Translations under genes and position numbers: made by a program | From: Rotaria macrura | Taxonomy: Eukaryota; Rotifera; Eurotatoria; Philodinida; Philodinidae | Length of the DNA: 64,000 nucleotides | Direction: 5' to 3' | Assembly (NCBI GenBank): GCA_900239685.1 | Contig: OENT01000031.1 | Location: 238,591-302,590, forward strand | The notes under the pieces: model-generated | Database searches by the model: none | Told to the model about the DNA's origin: nothing | What the model saw: only the letters and a program-made list of their open reading frames with translations | Shown: one piece after another, positions 38,265-51,557 of the stretch | Numbering within the stretch: position 1 is the first letter of the stretch | How the letters are laid out: each line of letters starts with the position of its first letter

Positions 38265-41200
38265 ATGACGAACTTAACGACTGTGAAATTGTATATATAT
38301 GATATTTCATTTGGTCTTGCTAGTGCCTATGGCTCGTCTTTATTAGGTATAATTTCTCAAATTTTAATTTACTACGTGATTATTTTATTTGTCTATTTTA
38401 CAAAGGCAAGCAAATCGATGGCGTTTGGCATACAGGTGTTGGAGTTTTCGGTAGAGAATATTTATTTGGTTCAAGTGGAATTTCGTATACAGCACCTGAA
38501 GAAATCCATCGACAAGGCTTAGCACCAAAACCAAAATCGTACGTATTAAGATGTTGCCATAAAAAATCAAAGTTTATCTATCTTAGTATGTTAAAGTAAA
38601 AATCGAATTGTGTAATGTTAAGGGAGATAGATGAACGATGTGGGAAATCGAAACAAAAAAAACACCAAACACAGATAGAGTGAAATCGACCATGTAGATA
38701 ATCAATGGAACCATTAATGCTGTATTGCAAGAAATTAGTAGTAGATGAACACGTCCAATTGACTGTAGATAATAGTATTGAAGTTATTTTTATCTCTTTC
38801 TTGGTTTCACTATGCAATGCTTTTTATTTAAATGTTATTGGAATTCGACTAAAAATTCTAATAATTTACTGGGGAGTTTCTTTGATGCATAAGATTGTCG
38901 TTTTCAAATAGACAGAAATCTTTCAAATTCGATGAGATGTTGTATTCGTAAGTTAGAAGAACCAAACAAAGCTTGACTTGTATTGAGTCTCAGATTGGTA
39001 GCATATGGAAAATTCTTTGATTCACGTAAATGAAAAATATGTAGATGAAGCTTTTAATTATCAAAAGAAACAGTTCGGGTTTTGATATTTTCAATAATCA
39101 AATTATTCAATAATATTGATAAGGAAAATGTTGATTTTGAATCTAGTATTAATTATTCTGTCCTTTACCAGAAATCTCATCTTGTTATTGTCTGTGACAA
39201 TCAGAATTTCGTCTTAAAAATATTCGAGGATAATAGTTAGTTTTTTTTTTCAAGAAATTATAGATATTACGAGTTTAGAAGTGTGCTAGAACAACATTAG
39301 TCTTGAAAATAAGCTTGAACACATGAGACTCTGTCACTACTGCAAATAAAACTATGAGAAAAAAATTGATCGGAATTGCAACTTAACATGATAGACAGAT
39401 ATTCTTCGGATTCAAGTAAATCATCGTATGAATCCTAGGTATCGTAGTGAAACAAACAGATGATTATGGAAGATGGTTGTTGTTTTATACTGAAACAATG
39501 ACAATTTATTCATTGTAGACTTGATCTTGGTCAAACCAAAAAGACTCTCGCCGAAATTCAATCATGGATCTTAGAAAAAAGTCGTAGTAGTTTTCGGTGA
39601 ATCGATTCAATAAAAATCTTTTAATAAAAAAGACTTCTTGTCTTTCTTATTCTAGCGGTCATCAATATGATTTACTGGATTGGAATTGCAATAATTTCAG
39701 TGATGAATTCACAAAGTATCTTCTTAATAGTACAACTTCACTTATACCCGAGGAAATTCTTGAATTACCAAGATTTGTAAAAACAACGTAAATCATTCAA
39801 TCGATATATGGTTTTTATTTTGAAATATTATTTATTATTTAATTTCAGTCCATTAGGTCGTATGCTACTATCATTTCTAAATAAAGATCCGATATCAGCA
39901 GCTCAGCAAACAGGAAACAACAATAATTCTGATGATTCGTCAATGCATCTCATACAATCTAATTTACCTAACAGTAGAAAGTTTGATAATATTCCAGTGA
40001 GACATTGTATTTTACCTGTGATGGATAAAATGAAACCGAGAGTAAATCTAATCGAACAAATGTGTAATCGAACATTGAATTCAAATGAAAAAGAACTGTT
40101 AAAAGACATTAATCAATTATTTCTTCCTGATGCAACCTATTCTCCCATGTTGAATAGTCAACATGTGATGCTTTTAAGTGAGTCAAACAAAACAAAAATA
40201 TGAATCATTTGATGTGTCGATATTTTTTGATATTTTGCTTTTGTTATTTCTAGTTTCTCTTATGGTTAATTCAATTGAAGATGAATCTGGCCAAAGAATT
40301 ATTCTAGAAATTCTTCAGCTATTATCCGAGTATGAATATGTGATTAAAATTTTAAGTGAAATCAAAGGACAAGAATCTCCTATTGAACTGTTGAAAACAC
40401 TTAATGATCAACCGGAACAAATACAAATAGAATTTTTACGTTGGGTAAGAATCTTATCGATATCATTCATGTACAATTATTTGACTGAATTCGATTAAAA
40501 ATTCAACTTCTGCTCTCTCCCTCTCTGTATCCCTTCCTAGAAAACTCCTTTTTCGAAAAAATGATCTCAAATCCATCCTAGAGAACTGAAGTTATGTAAC
40601 AAAAAAACAATTTGATTCATTTTTCTTCAGTTTCTTTTCTTTTTTGAATGATTACTGAACAATGCTTATTAAGGAATAAACGTAGTAATAGAAGACATAA
40701 TCAGGATTTAAGAAAGAAAAATATTTCGAAGCATTTCTTCTGCTTACATTTGAAATAATAACAGGAAATAGATGAGATGGTGTTGATGAAAGATACTTTG
40801 TTTCAAACTTGCTAAATGGAACAGATTACAATTTTGTATAACTTTTTAGAGAGGCAATTACATGAGAGGATTAGACCTAATTGGAGACTTTGTTACAAAA
40901 TTTGTATGCTAAACCATAATTGAATAACTGATTTCTTTCATTAAAAGATGGACGACGAGGGCAAGGAGCATGTTAAACGTTCCTAAAAACTTTTATGATG
41001 ATATTTATAGAATATTTTTCATACAGTTCTGTTTATTGTAATCAGTTCAAGTTTCGATTCTTTCGAATTAATTCAATTTTCAAAGCAATTATTTTTCTAT
41101 CACAAGTAATTTAGCAGTATCAATGTCATACCATATAGTTTCCTGTGTATGAAGAGTGCACCCAATTTTGTACTTCTTTATTCTAATACACCAACTGATT

Positions 41201-44049
41201 GATTATGGTTTTTTTTGCAAACAATTTAATTCGTTTATCTAATCAGTCAAAAATCTTTGTTGCATGTGTTCAACAATGGTAGCTGATGTTCTATTGATAT
41301 AGAGAACATTGATCAATAAACTAGTTAGTGTTCGCCTAATTTGAATAAAGCCGTTGAAGAAGTATGATTTTGAATAGAATTACAATGAAAAATCTCAAAC
41401 GTAAACAAAGCTAAACTCATCAAAGAGAAGTTAGATTTCATTCAAGCATTTTCAGCCATTCGAAAAGGTCTCATATCGGAAACTTGTTCACCAGAGATGA
41501 ATATTTTTTACCTGATAGTTTTATAGGAATGAAGTATAGAAATACGAAGAAGAGGTAATGCAGCAAGAGAAGGAGAAAATGTAGTACAAGGAAATCATAT
41601 GAGTGTCCAACAAGATGGATATGGAGTTTTTTCAAGTATGAGAATACAGATTTACCATATTCCTCAAGTCTGATAAAAGTACGATGCCGTGTGGAAGAAA
41701 AGGAAACGGGAAAACAAAAGGATGATACGTCTCTAATATCAACTGAGTGAACAAAAGCAAACTCCTAGAGTTGACGTCTTTAACAAAAATGAACGAAAAC
41801 GAAAAAGCAGAATTCGAAGTATCCTTACGAAGAAAGATAATGTAGTACTATTAATGAACTGTTAATAATTTACTTGCTTCTATGTAAGTTTCATCTCAGA
41901 CAACATTAATCATAAGAAGTTTCATGATGTCCTGATTTTTTTCAAAATTACCTATGCTTAGACATAGGTGACTTCGACCTTTGATCTCGAACTTCTTCTA
42001 TTGCTGAAACTTTATATTGGCCTAGTTAAAGAGCCACTCAACAGTTACAAATCTAACAATAAAAAATTTTAACAGACACCTTTTTATAGGAGAATCATTC
42101 AGATGCACTGACATATGTTTAGTGATTCATTCTTTCTTCAACTCAACTATTTTGTATTGAGAATATACTATGAGTATATCGGATGTTAATAAACATCTCT
42201 AAAATTTTACATTCGACCAATACTCATATGTTCTTTTGAAGAAGTAAACATCTAAATTGTTTTTTTTTCTTGTCGAGTAATCCTCATGTATCAAATGAAT
42301 TTAGTTTTCTTCGATTGCTGCTACATCAAATGGACGCACAATGTTAGTTGATATACAAGATGAAATAGCACCATTCTTTACCGAATCTATTCTTAATGAA
42401 GCATCAACAAGCAAAGTGAAATATGAAATTATTGTCGTATTACATAATCTTTTATGTATTAATACCGATATTCGAGTAAGAAGTAAAATATTATAAAAAC
42501 GAATAATTCTAGGCAATATATAATATTCATATATTTTATTACTGGAAAGCAATTATGAATATTTAATAATGTTCAAGCATGCCAATTTTCCTAAAACATG
42601 ATCTATAGAAAACTATGAAAATAATCTTTGTCATGAAAGTCTTCGTACAAATGGTTTATTTATTTATTTTTACTCACTCAAGCTGAACTAGTAAGGATGA
42701 AAAGTAGTTCGTGTGACTCACAATTTTGTGTTCTTTTGGAATGCGTGTTCAGACTGTTGCTTTAATTAAAAACTGGCTAGCTTGTAGCATACACATTGGA
42801 ACACGATAAAAATAGTGTCTTGATATAGATATTAAAGTTATTCATTATTTTTGGAACTCGTTTTTCGGAGCAGTTTTAGCTCGGTATATGATAGAACATT
42901 TAATTTTGTACCAACTTACGTATAAAAATTGATTTGAGATCAAAAGAATATAAGTTTGTTGATGTTTTTATAAGAATAAGTTCCGCTGTAAACCGATATA
43001 TAGTCAAAACGCATTTGTTTTTTTTTTCAAATTCGTCTTATAGAATGGAATGCAACAGATTTCACGTCTTTCTTGTAAAGATGGCAAGAATGAATTAAAT
43101 TAGACATTTTATTAAAGAGAAAACTTGGTCCTATGAAATTAGCTTATGAAAAGATCTTTCTTAGTTTTTCTTCAATAAGTTCGAGGTACAGCAGAAAAAA
43201 ATACGCAAAATAAAATTCTGTACAAATTACCTATAAGAATCTTGGCAAGTATATTGTCCTCCATTGAGAAATCTTGCGTAAGCGGACAATTGTGAATTCA
43301 TATTTTAATGGAGCACACAATTCTGATTTAAACGAACTACTTTTCATCCTTACTAGTTACGCTTGAACGACTAAAAAGTAAACAAACAATTTACACAAAA
43401 CCTTTCGTGACAAGGTTTGATACGATGGAGCTTTGTATCTTCTGTTAAAGATGATGACAGATGGAATCGATAGTTTTTGATCGGTATAACTTGATCAGTG
43501 TGTTCAAGTAGGACATACTTTGTGCTTGGAATTTCTTTCTTCGATTCCATTACTCAGCGCCTGTGAATTATATATTGCAAGATTGCTGTTGACTTTGCCA
43601 ATTCACAGATGTTGTACTAACAATTTCTCACTTTCATGTTGTGCATTCGATAAAAGTACTGAACTTCTATAATCATTTGATATTTATTCATTAAGACTTA
43701 TCCATTCGCATTCGTCATTGAATTATTTATGAAATGATTTTCTTCATTTCTCTTCTTTTTAGCTTAGTTTCATGAATTCTATTTCCATCGGATCAGCTAT
43801 GGTTCAATTTATGAGTACACCAGTCACTGTCAATGAAGCAGAAGCATTCTTAGCTGTTTTTATTGCATTGGGCGATACAGAAAAAGATGTGAGTTAAATA
43901 TTTATAAAAATAAACAATATAAAACGTATACTTTTCTTTAGTTATATGGCATTGCAAAAGCAATGGAATTCGATCCAGATTTTTATTCACCCATTGTTGC
44001 TTGTCAGCCAATGATTGAAAAGATAAAGATACGTTTTCAAGCCGTGTAA
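38265..44049 (+). CDS. DESI1-type PPPDE peptidase fused to a helical PUL/armadillo-like tail
   Basis: Nine exons: 38265-38346, 38406-38538, 39519-39596, 39656-39787, 39849-40177, 40254-40444, 42305-42475, 43763-43888 and 43942-44049. Phases agree and give 449 residues. Residues 1-145 match DESI1: VKLYIYDISFGLA, GKQIDGVWHTG with catalytic His36, DWNCNNFSDEF with catalytic Cys109, and TPLGRML. DESI enzymes are cysteine peptidases reported to remove SUMO or act as thioesterases. Residues about 180-449 are Leu- and Ile-rich helices (for example LEILQLLSEYEYVIKILSEI, YEIIVVLHNLL), suggesting a PUL- or armadillo-type repeat domain; vertebrate DESI1, at about 168 residues, has none. Two introns exceed 1 kb, and an exon missed in the 1.86-kb intron 40445-42304 cannot be excluded. 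A 3' splice-like ttttag lies 12 nt before the ATG. Confidence 0.8.
42665..43383. repeat. MITE-like inverted-repeat element inside a DESI1-gene intron
   Basis: Inverted arms at about 42665-42735 and 43310-43383 share the block ctagtaaggatgaaaagtag (left) and its complement (right), with about 570 bp between. There is no coding capacity. It fits a non-autonomous DNA transposon inserted in the intron before exon 43763. Confidence 0.7.
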
Positions 44050-44563
44050 TTAGAACTATACATATACATATAATTTTTCTTCTCCACATTCTATGAGTAT
44101 TAACAAAAAGTTGTCTGCATTTCTTTTCGCATCTGTTTTTCTTTGATCGTGAATTTCAATTCACAAACTCGTTTATCTCTATAAGCAATCATTTTATTTC
44201 ATTTCAATCTTAAAAGTTTATTTCAATCTTATTCATACAAAAACAAGAATAATAAAATAAATATACTGATCACTATTGTTTGAGATGATTAAGCTAAAAT
44301 TTAAGAAAATAAAACGTCAATTAATATATTGTAGAAAACAAAAGACAAGAAAACACGACAATACATATAGGACGGGGAATAGGAAATGATTATTGTGCAA
44401 TAGTAAGTGCATTCACCTTCGTTGGTGTCTGAATCCAATAGTGAAAGCTTATCATTCGTATCTGATGATACAGACATAGAATGATGAGTATTTTGATTCT
44501 TTTGAAAAACTAGATCTCAAAGAGTAAAAGAAGAACACTAAAGTTTTGAATTCTTGTTACTCG
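44050..44563. other. convergent 3' intergenic gap
   Basis: 514 bp separate the stop codons of the DESI1-like gene (+) and the NME8-like gene (-). Several AATAAA-like signals occur (near 44248-44260 for the plus strand). No gene was seen. Confidence 0.5.
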
Positions 44564-44777
44564 TTAATTCTCTAAATTAGTTAAATAAGTTATCTTTTTA
44601 CCATTATCATCTTGATTTAAATCTCCGAATATTAAATGAATATCATTTTTGGCTTGCTCAATATCTGTGGAAATGTCGATAGCATTATGAATAAGATCTT
44701 TGCCGTAAATAGCACGAATACTAGAAAAAGAAACGAAAGAATACATTTTAAACATCGTATTATGATAGATACGTAAC

Positions 44778-44826
<49 letters not shown>

Positions 44827-47800
44827 TATTTATCTTCACAGACCTAGTTGGTGCCGATTCTGATGCTTTTGCTGGATCTTCTGGCCCAACTATTGATTGC
44901 CAACTTTGACTAGCATTTTCCTTTGCTAATACCAATAGTTCCGATGGAGCACTTGATTTCAAAAAGAGAAAAACAAAATCATTTCTTTTTGTTTTCGAAG
45001 TAAACAAACATATAAACCAACCTAGTCAAATAATTCGATAAATCATTGTAATAATCTTTGCCTTGATGCGATTTTTGAAGTTGAGCTACTTGTTCAGCTG
45101 TTAATTTCAGCGTTTTACGTGCCACGACAAAGAACTCGGCTTTTTTAAATGCTTGGACGATTTCCGCTAAATTAAAAGTACGGTCAAGATTATATGTCTT
45201 AATTTTCGATTTAATTCAGGTTATATTCACATTTCTGTTGATCAGTAAGATTAGGTTTAACAATAGCGAGAATACGTTCTTCAGGAAAGAAGAATTGTAT
45301 ATTACGATTAACTTCACTATATGTTGTCGGTCCATGCAGTGAATTAATTTTAGCATCAACAATATCGAAATCATGTCGAAACCTTCGATAGAAAAAAGTA
45401 ATTTTCTGTTCTATTCTATTTCAATATACCTATGCCCTTCATAACTTACGTTCCACTCGCATCTTTAATTTTACTTTTTTCAGCTGGACCAAGTAACGTT
45501 CGAAAACCTTGAACAGCATCTTTCTTGATTAAATATAATGCCAATGAAGGTCCACTAAATTAGAAACCGCATTATAATAAACATCAGTTAATTCTATATG
45601 ATCGCATGAATACCTGGTCATTTCTTGAATAAGATCTTGATAGAATGATTCATTCTTTTTCGACGCATAAAACTCCTCTGCTTGCTGTTGTGTTAATTGA
45701 ATTTCTAATGTACGTGTAACTTCAAAGCCACTCTCTCGAATACGATCCGTTATAGCATCTAAATATTTCAACTATATTGCTGTATGAATCTTTATTTTTG
45801 ATTTCGTCAAACCTTTAAAGAATTTCAAAGCACTTGGTCGAATAATGGCTAATGTGCGTTCAATGACATTATCTTGTGGTGAATTTGGTCTTTGAGCAAT
45901 ATTTGGTAGAAGTAACATCAGGTCTCTTTAGACATTGAATAAACAATTAGATAATGTATATTTTTCAATTCTATTCACTTACTGTTGAATATTATCGATT
46001 GATTGTGTACAATCAACATGTGCTTTGAGTAATTCATCGGAATCGATTAATGCACGAAAATCATCAACACTTGAATCTTTAGCATCGATCTTTTGAAGTA
46101 AAAGAACGATACATGGACCACTTGTCATAAGTGCTATATGTTCTTCATAGCCTTCCTAGATATAGACAAGTCATGTGATGTTTAACAAGAAAAAACAGTT
46201 GTTATCAAACTTGGTTCATCTTGTAACGATGTAATTCACGAGCATCATGCTCATTAAGATGATGTTCTTGTTGTGCAAGTACTTTGAATCCATTTTCTGT
46301 AATCTAAATTAAGGATTTATAATATTAATCATTGTAAGGCTAGAATTTTTGATTGTAGTAAGATTTTTCAAACTCCTATTCGATTTTCTGAAGGATTACA
46401 ATGAACAGTAACAATATTTTTATTTTCCAAAAGAATTGAACAGTAGAATCAACTACAATCTCTCACAATCCTCATTACACATGGCTAGCTCCTGTTATTG
46501 AATAGAAAAAGTTGAAAGGATCGAAATTACACTCAGCAATGCGTGTCTTTTATATACCCTTGATCTTCAGAAAAATGACGTTTTGCGATTTTTGTGTATA
46601 ACTTTATGTACCACGACCAATGGAAGTATTCGTAAGTTCGAAATACAAGTTCTTTGAACTCTGATATCTTCAAGATGTAGGTTTGTTTTTCGATGAAAAA
46701 TGGTTACTTTCTTTAGTTTCATGTTTCAAAGAGTCTTGATTTCAAACTCATGAGATCTGTCCTATTCAACATTATGATGAATCTGTCTTTATTGATGCTA
46801 AGTTTCAGGTTGAAAATTTGATCATTTGCTATCATGATAATTTAGAAATCCTAATTTCAAGAGGTATAGACTCATTAAATGGATTAAATCTGCGTCGAAA
46901 TGAAGATTCTTAGAAAAGTTTTATTTTTCAATTTTGAAGAATGCATAAGAGGAGATTTCATTTTCAGTTTCTTGGCAACAGCTCCACTACAAACAGTCAC
47001 TTATATACTTAGAAATTGAACCTACTTTGGAAATAATTTCATCTGATTTTCCATCAGCATTAGAATCTGGTCGAATGACTCCCAATGTATATTGTTGAGT
47101 TGCTAGAAGAATAGATGAATTTTTTATTTTTGTTTGCAAAATAAGAATTAGTTTACCAATAGCATTAGCCGTTGAAGAACTGCGATGACGACTTGATCCA
47201 CTGTCACCTTCATCATCATCTGGCGTCACATCATATTTGAAGTGATACTGTGTAAACAGACACGATAATAAAAATGCAAAATCAGTAAAATTCAAAAATA
47301 AAAACTATCAAGATTACTTCACGACGTTCACCACCATCTGCTAGAATTTTCTTTTCTTGCTCTAAATTTTGCAAAATTTTTCGTTGCAATTCAGGTGCAT
47401 TTGCTCCAACAACAGCATCAACAAGAACACCAGTCTAAATATAATGGAAAATAATTTTCTGTTTACGTTATTTTATTGAATCCTACCGCATAGAATAGAA
47501 AGCATGGTTCACATCGTCCTCGATGTTTTTCAAGTGAATCAATGGTATCTGCTTTTGCCTAGACAAAAAAAGAATCGTACAATGAATTTTTTTAAAGAAA
47601 TTTTTCATTCGTAATATTAGTATGTGATCAGTGTCATAATTTGTTTTCTTCATTTTTACGAAAAATAAGAGGGCACATACACATTAACTCACAATAGCAA
47701 AGTTCAACTTAGAATCGCCGAGCGAATTTTTAACTGCTCGAAATTTGGATTCCATTGCTTTACACGGACCACCATACAGTTGATATACATCCACAACTAG

Positions 47801-48221
47801 AACAAACATAAGTGCAAAAAACGTGTACACAATTAGTTGTGTTCAATCACAAGGATTCGTATGTATGCATAAAACAAAATGATGTGTATATTGAAGTGAT
47901 ACATAGCAAAAACATGGTGGATAGAAACACAAAACAAAAGTATTATTACAAGAGCAAATTTTAAAAGTTGCTCTCCAGTTTCAAGTTTGATTCGTTTGAA
48001 GTTTCCTTCCACACTTTTACATGGACCTGCCCATTGCTGATAAATATCGATGACTGACAAAGATAAATTTACAAAATTTAGAACAAACACAAAATGATCT
48101 ATAAATCATGAATGGTGTATAATCAATCACCTGTAAGACCTTCTTTATTAATAGCTTCGTTCCATTCTTCTTGAGTTTCAATTTCTGTTTGCAAAGCTAT
48201 TTCTTGACGACGACGAGCCAT
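44564..48221 (-). CDS. nme8: NME8/TXNDC3-type thioredoxin-NDK protein
   Basis: Fifteen coding exons per transcript: 48221-48131, then 48053-47950 or 47796-47693, then 47558-47487, 47434-47318, 47247-47157, 47102-47026, 46303-46211, 46155-45983, 45925-45813, 45758-45614, 45554-45450, 45382-45231, 45166-45022, 44951-44844 and 44720-44564. Phases agree and give 580 residues, against 588 for human NME8. Residues 1-128 are a thioredoxin domain whose active-site WCGPC reads WAGPC or YGGPC, so disulfide exchange is probably lost. Three NDK-type modules follow. The first (about 165-275) is reduced. The second (about 295-432) keeps the NxxHG motif (NSLHG). The third (about 433-575) has NAID where the catalytic His should be. 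The family sits in sperm tails and ciliary axonemes. An unpaired 3' splice site lies 15 nt before the ATG. Confidence 0.9.
44778..44822. repeat. (TA)n microsatellite in the last intron of the NME8-like gene
   Basis: An uninterrupted TA run of about 44 bp lies between the last two coding exons (44843-44721) and makes up about a third of that intron. Confidence 0.9.
47693..47796 (-). CDS. duplicated thioredoxin active-site exon, version 2
   Basis: 104 bp, phase 1 in and phase 0 out, encoding VVDVYQLYGGPCKAMESKF onwards to LNFAI. It is the same length and phase as version 1, with clear protein similarity. The resolving Cys of GGPC is kept and the nucleophilic Cys is absent. Splicing in both copies would keep the frame but break the fold, so they are probably alternatives. 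Confidence 0.8.
47950..48053 (-). CDS. duplicated thioredoxin active-site exon, version 1
   Basis: 104 bp, phase 1 in and phase 0 out, encoding VIDIYQQWAGPCKSVEGNF onwards to LLKFAL. It has its own acceptor (ttgtcag) and donor (gtaata). It is paired with version 2 at 47693-47796. Confidence 0.8.
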
Positions 48222-51200
48222 TTCTCTTAATGATTTCTACGATAAAATGAAATGAAACAGATTAAGTTATACTCGCCATTATTATGTTTTTACATACTAG
48301 AATACCATGGATATCATAATTGACGGAGGTTTCATGCAACAACTATAACACATTTTCTTCAGTTCACGGAATGTACAGTTGCGACATCTGCATTCTGGAT
48401 AAATATAGTAGAATTTAAAAAATGAAAATCTTCAGAAGGCACGAGTAGAACCAAAATTTTCATGATACAAGTGTATTTTGACTATTGGCATTATGCCCAT
48501 AGTCGACTATATTGATCGAAGAACATCTGTAAATATATAGCCATTTATTAACTAGCCAAAAACATTCGACTATGCAAGTATTGAAAGTGTTGCTAATTCA
48601 TCACTCTTATTTAAGTATTCTTTGTTTGTCCTGTTTAAATTACACGAGTTTATTCGTCTTCCTTGTAAATGCCTATGGTAAATGTTTCTCTAATTATTTA
48701 TTTCTTGATGAAAGATTTTCGCATCAGCATATTCATTTCGATGGAGACACAGCTGATGAGTTCTGTTTTACTTACAAACTTATTAGTTTGTCTAAATAGC
48801 TGTACTTCACCAGTGTGAACTCTAAGAATTACAACCGAATATTCGAAGAATAAATGAGTATCTTCACGTTTCGTTCATTCTTACGTCTAGTTGATGTTTC
48901 TTGGAGCGCAATAGGCGTTTTTCAAACAATTTCGATATGCCATTTGAAATGCAAGAGCCAGTCGTAAGCAACGGCATAGGATGATCAACTGACTTTCGCA
49001 AGAAATGATGACTCGAATGAAATTTTTGTTAGATTTCGTGAAATTTTAGTGTATCCAATCGAACAATATATAATTACATCAATGCCGCGTAGTTATGGAC
49101 CATCGACAACGCCTAGTTTGCGCATGAGACACTCACTCTCTAATCGTAGAAAGCCAAAAAGAGAATAACAATAGTTCTCAATAAATTGCAATAAAAAGAA
49201 AATAATATTATTCCAAAAGTAGCTCTCAGACATGCGTCAATCGTATTAGCCTCTTTTTGATAATTGAAAAAGACATGTACAACTATAAATGCACGTTTCC
49301 GTACTTAATGTTGTCAAAGTGACATCAATTTTGATGAACGGTTTCTGTCGGAGCATAATAAATTTTAAAGACCCGATTTTCATGTTACGAAACAAGGTAG
49401 GTGAAAAAACGATGCTCAGTTATTCCTGTTACATGCAATATTGCATGACTGTCATTTATGAAGAGAATATCAAACGGTTCAAATCGAAAAAAAATCGTAC
49501 TCCTTCTCAATCCTAGACTTGTTTGACATTCTGCTATGATTTCGACTCAAGAATCAATTAAGGTCTACGGCGTTATTGCGTTATATTTATACATGTTGCC
49601 GATGTATCCTGATAAATATCGATGTAAAAACAAAGTAGAAAAATGACATAAGTATTGAAAAAAAAACATCATATCTTAAAATAAAAGCAATCTTATTATT
49701 CTACCAAAAGTTAGCTGATCTATGTCATACTATCACCAAGAGTATTACAATGAACAAAAACATAGAAGGACTAGCATATTTAAGTGATTTGAATAACAAT
49801 AATAAAATTACACAAATATTCGTATGTTTCTGCTGTTAAATATTGTATAAATCGAGAAATTTTCAAGCACATTAGTAGGCATTGCATCTAGAAATTTACT
49901 ATGGGGCTAAGGATGTTTTTAATGAGCAGAAACTTAGATCATGAAGAAATTTTTGAAATATTTAATTTTCATAAGAGCGCTGATATTTCTTCCAATGAAC
50001 GACTCTTCAACTTATCCTTCCATCAATAATCAACACTACTATGCTTATGCTAACTGTTTTATTCACTAATGTTTTTTTTCTTTCCTTGAAAAGACATTCA
50101 AAATTATCTCTAAACGATCTTTACCATTTCTAATATCTATCTGTTTCTTGGTATCTTCTGAAATTCAGACTTATTCTACTTGATTCTTAAACTTTTTATT
50201 TCACTAATTTGAAAACTATCTTCAGTTTGCTTTTGTGTTATGGACTATGACTCGATTACATCACGAAATTGGTTCCCGAAGTTAACGAGATGAAACAAAA
50301 GTCGAATGAGACAACTTTGAATATACGTATTAAAGTTTGATTTTATTCCACGGCTAACTGTATAATATCAAATGAGTACGCAAGGAATATATCGTCTGAT
50401 CTAAAACGGAGAATCCATGTGACATAAAATAGTCTACTAATAATCGGCGAAAATCGAAGTATTACTGTAAATAATACTTGTAAATCTTCGCAGTATGATG
50501 GTTAGTTATATGACAGCCCATAAATTTGTTATCTTGTTTGTGATTAATCAAAATAATAGATCAAGATACGACTCTCTACAATTACCAGAAATACGATTAT
50601 TGGATAGGAAAGAGTTCGTTGGGGAAAAAAACAACTATATGTATTAGGACAATAGAAAGGTCGAAACAACTATTTGATAGTTCCTGTCATATTTCAACTG
50701 CTAACCAGGTGTGTTGCTATGCCTAGAATATAGGCAACACACATTCACTTGGTAGTACATAATCGCAGCAACATGATTCATACATGGATTCAATCTTAGT
50801 ATTAATCCTGGAAAAGAAACGAATCATGAGTGATAATCAATAATCATCGAATATGTCTTTATCAATCGTTTGCTTGCCATGACTTCAGTACAACTTAACA
50901 TTGACTAAAATTTCTTAGCCAATCAATTGCCAAATCGGAAAATATATAGTTCACGCAGGATGAAGATACATAAACAGTAGTGTTCAAATGATTTCCACAT
51001 ATGTTGCATTCATGATTTTCATTCGTAATACACAATATTTGTCTTCGCCAATCGGTGAGATACTACACGTGAAAGTCTTGTAGATGTTGCAGTTCTTTCT
51101 TAAAGAATATCTTCTCAATAAACTTTACATACGCTGTTAATTAGAATTTCAAACACGTTCACGTTATGTATTCAGAATTCAACTCAGCGTCGTACATGAT

Positions 51201-51557
51201 CATCTTATACAATAAGGTACCATACCAACGTATGATTCAAATAGGATTTACAAGAATGAAATCTAGTCATATCATATTGTAAGGAAGTTTGCCATTCCCA
51301 TAGAGTCGTTCGAAATCGATTTGATCTTAGTTCGATCAAAAGAGATTGAGATATTTTATTTTATTTCATTGTTCCAGTAAGTCTTTTAAAGAATTACAGT
51401 AAAAAAAAAAGAATATACTATGGAAAGGTGTTCTATTGAGAAGCGATATTATATACTATGAACGAAGTTTTCTGAGCTTCTTTTATTACTTAGGAGTCTA
51501 AAGGTGAGAAAGCTCAAGGTAATAATAATCAGATGTAAAATTATTTCAAAGAAGAAT
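48222..51557. other. 3.3-kb intergenic region, no gene seen
   Basis: It should contain the NME8 promoter and 5' UTR at its left end and the 3' UTR of the first BTB gene at its right. A short hairpin (gtgttgc..gcaacac, about 50711-50740) is present. Open frames at 48572-48799 and 49289-49516 have no recognisable features. Confidence 0.45.
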
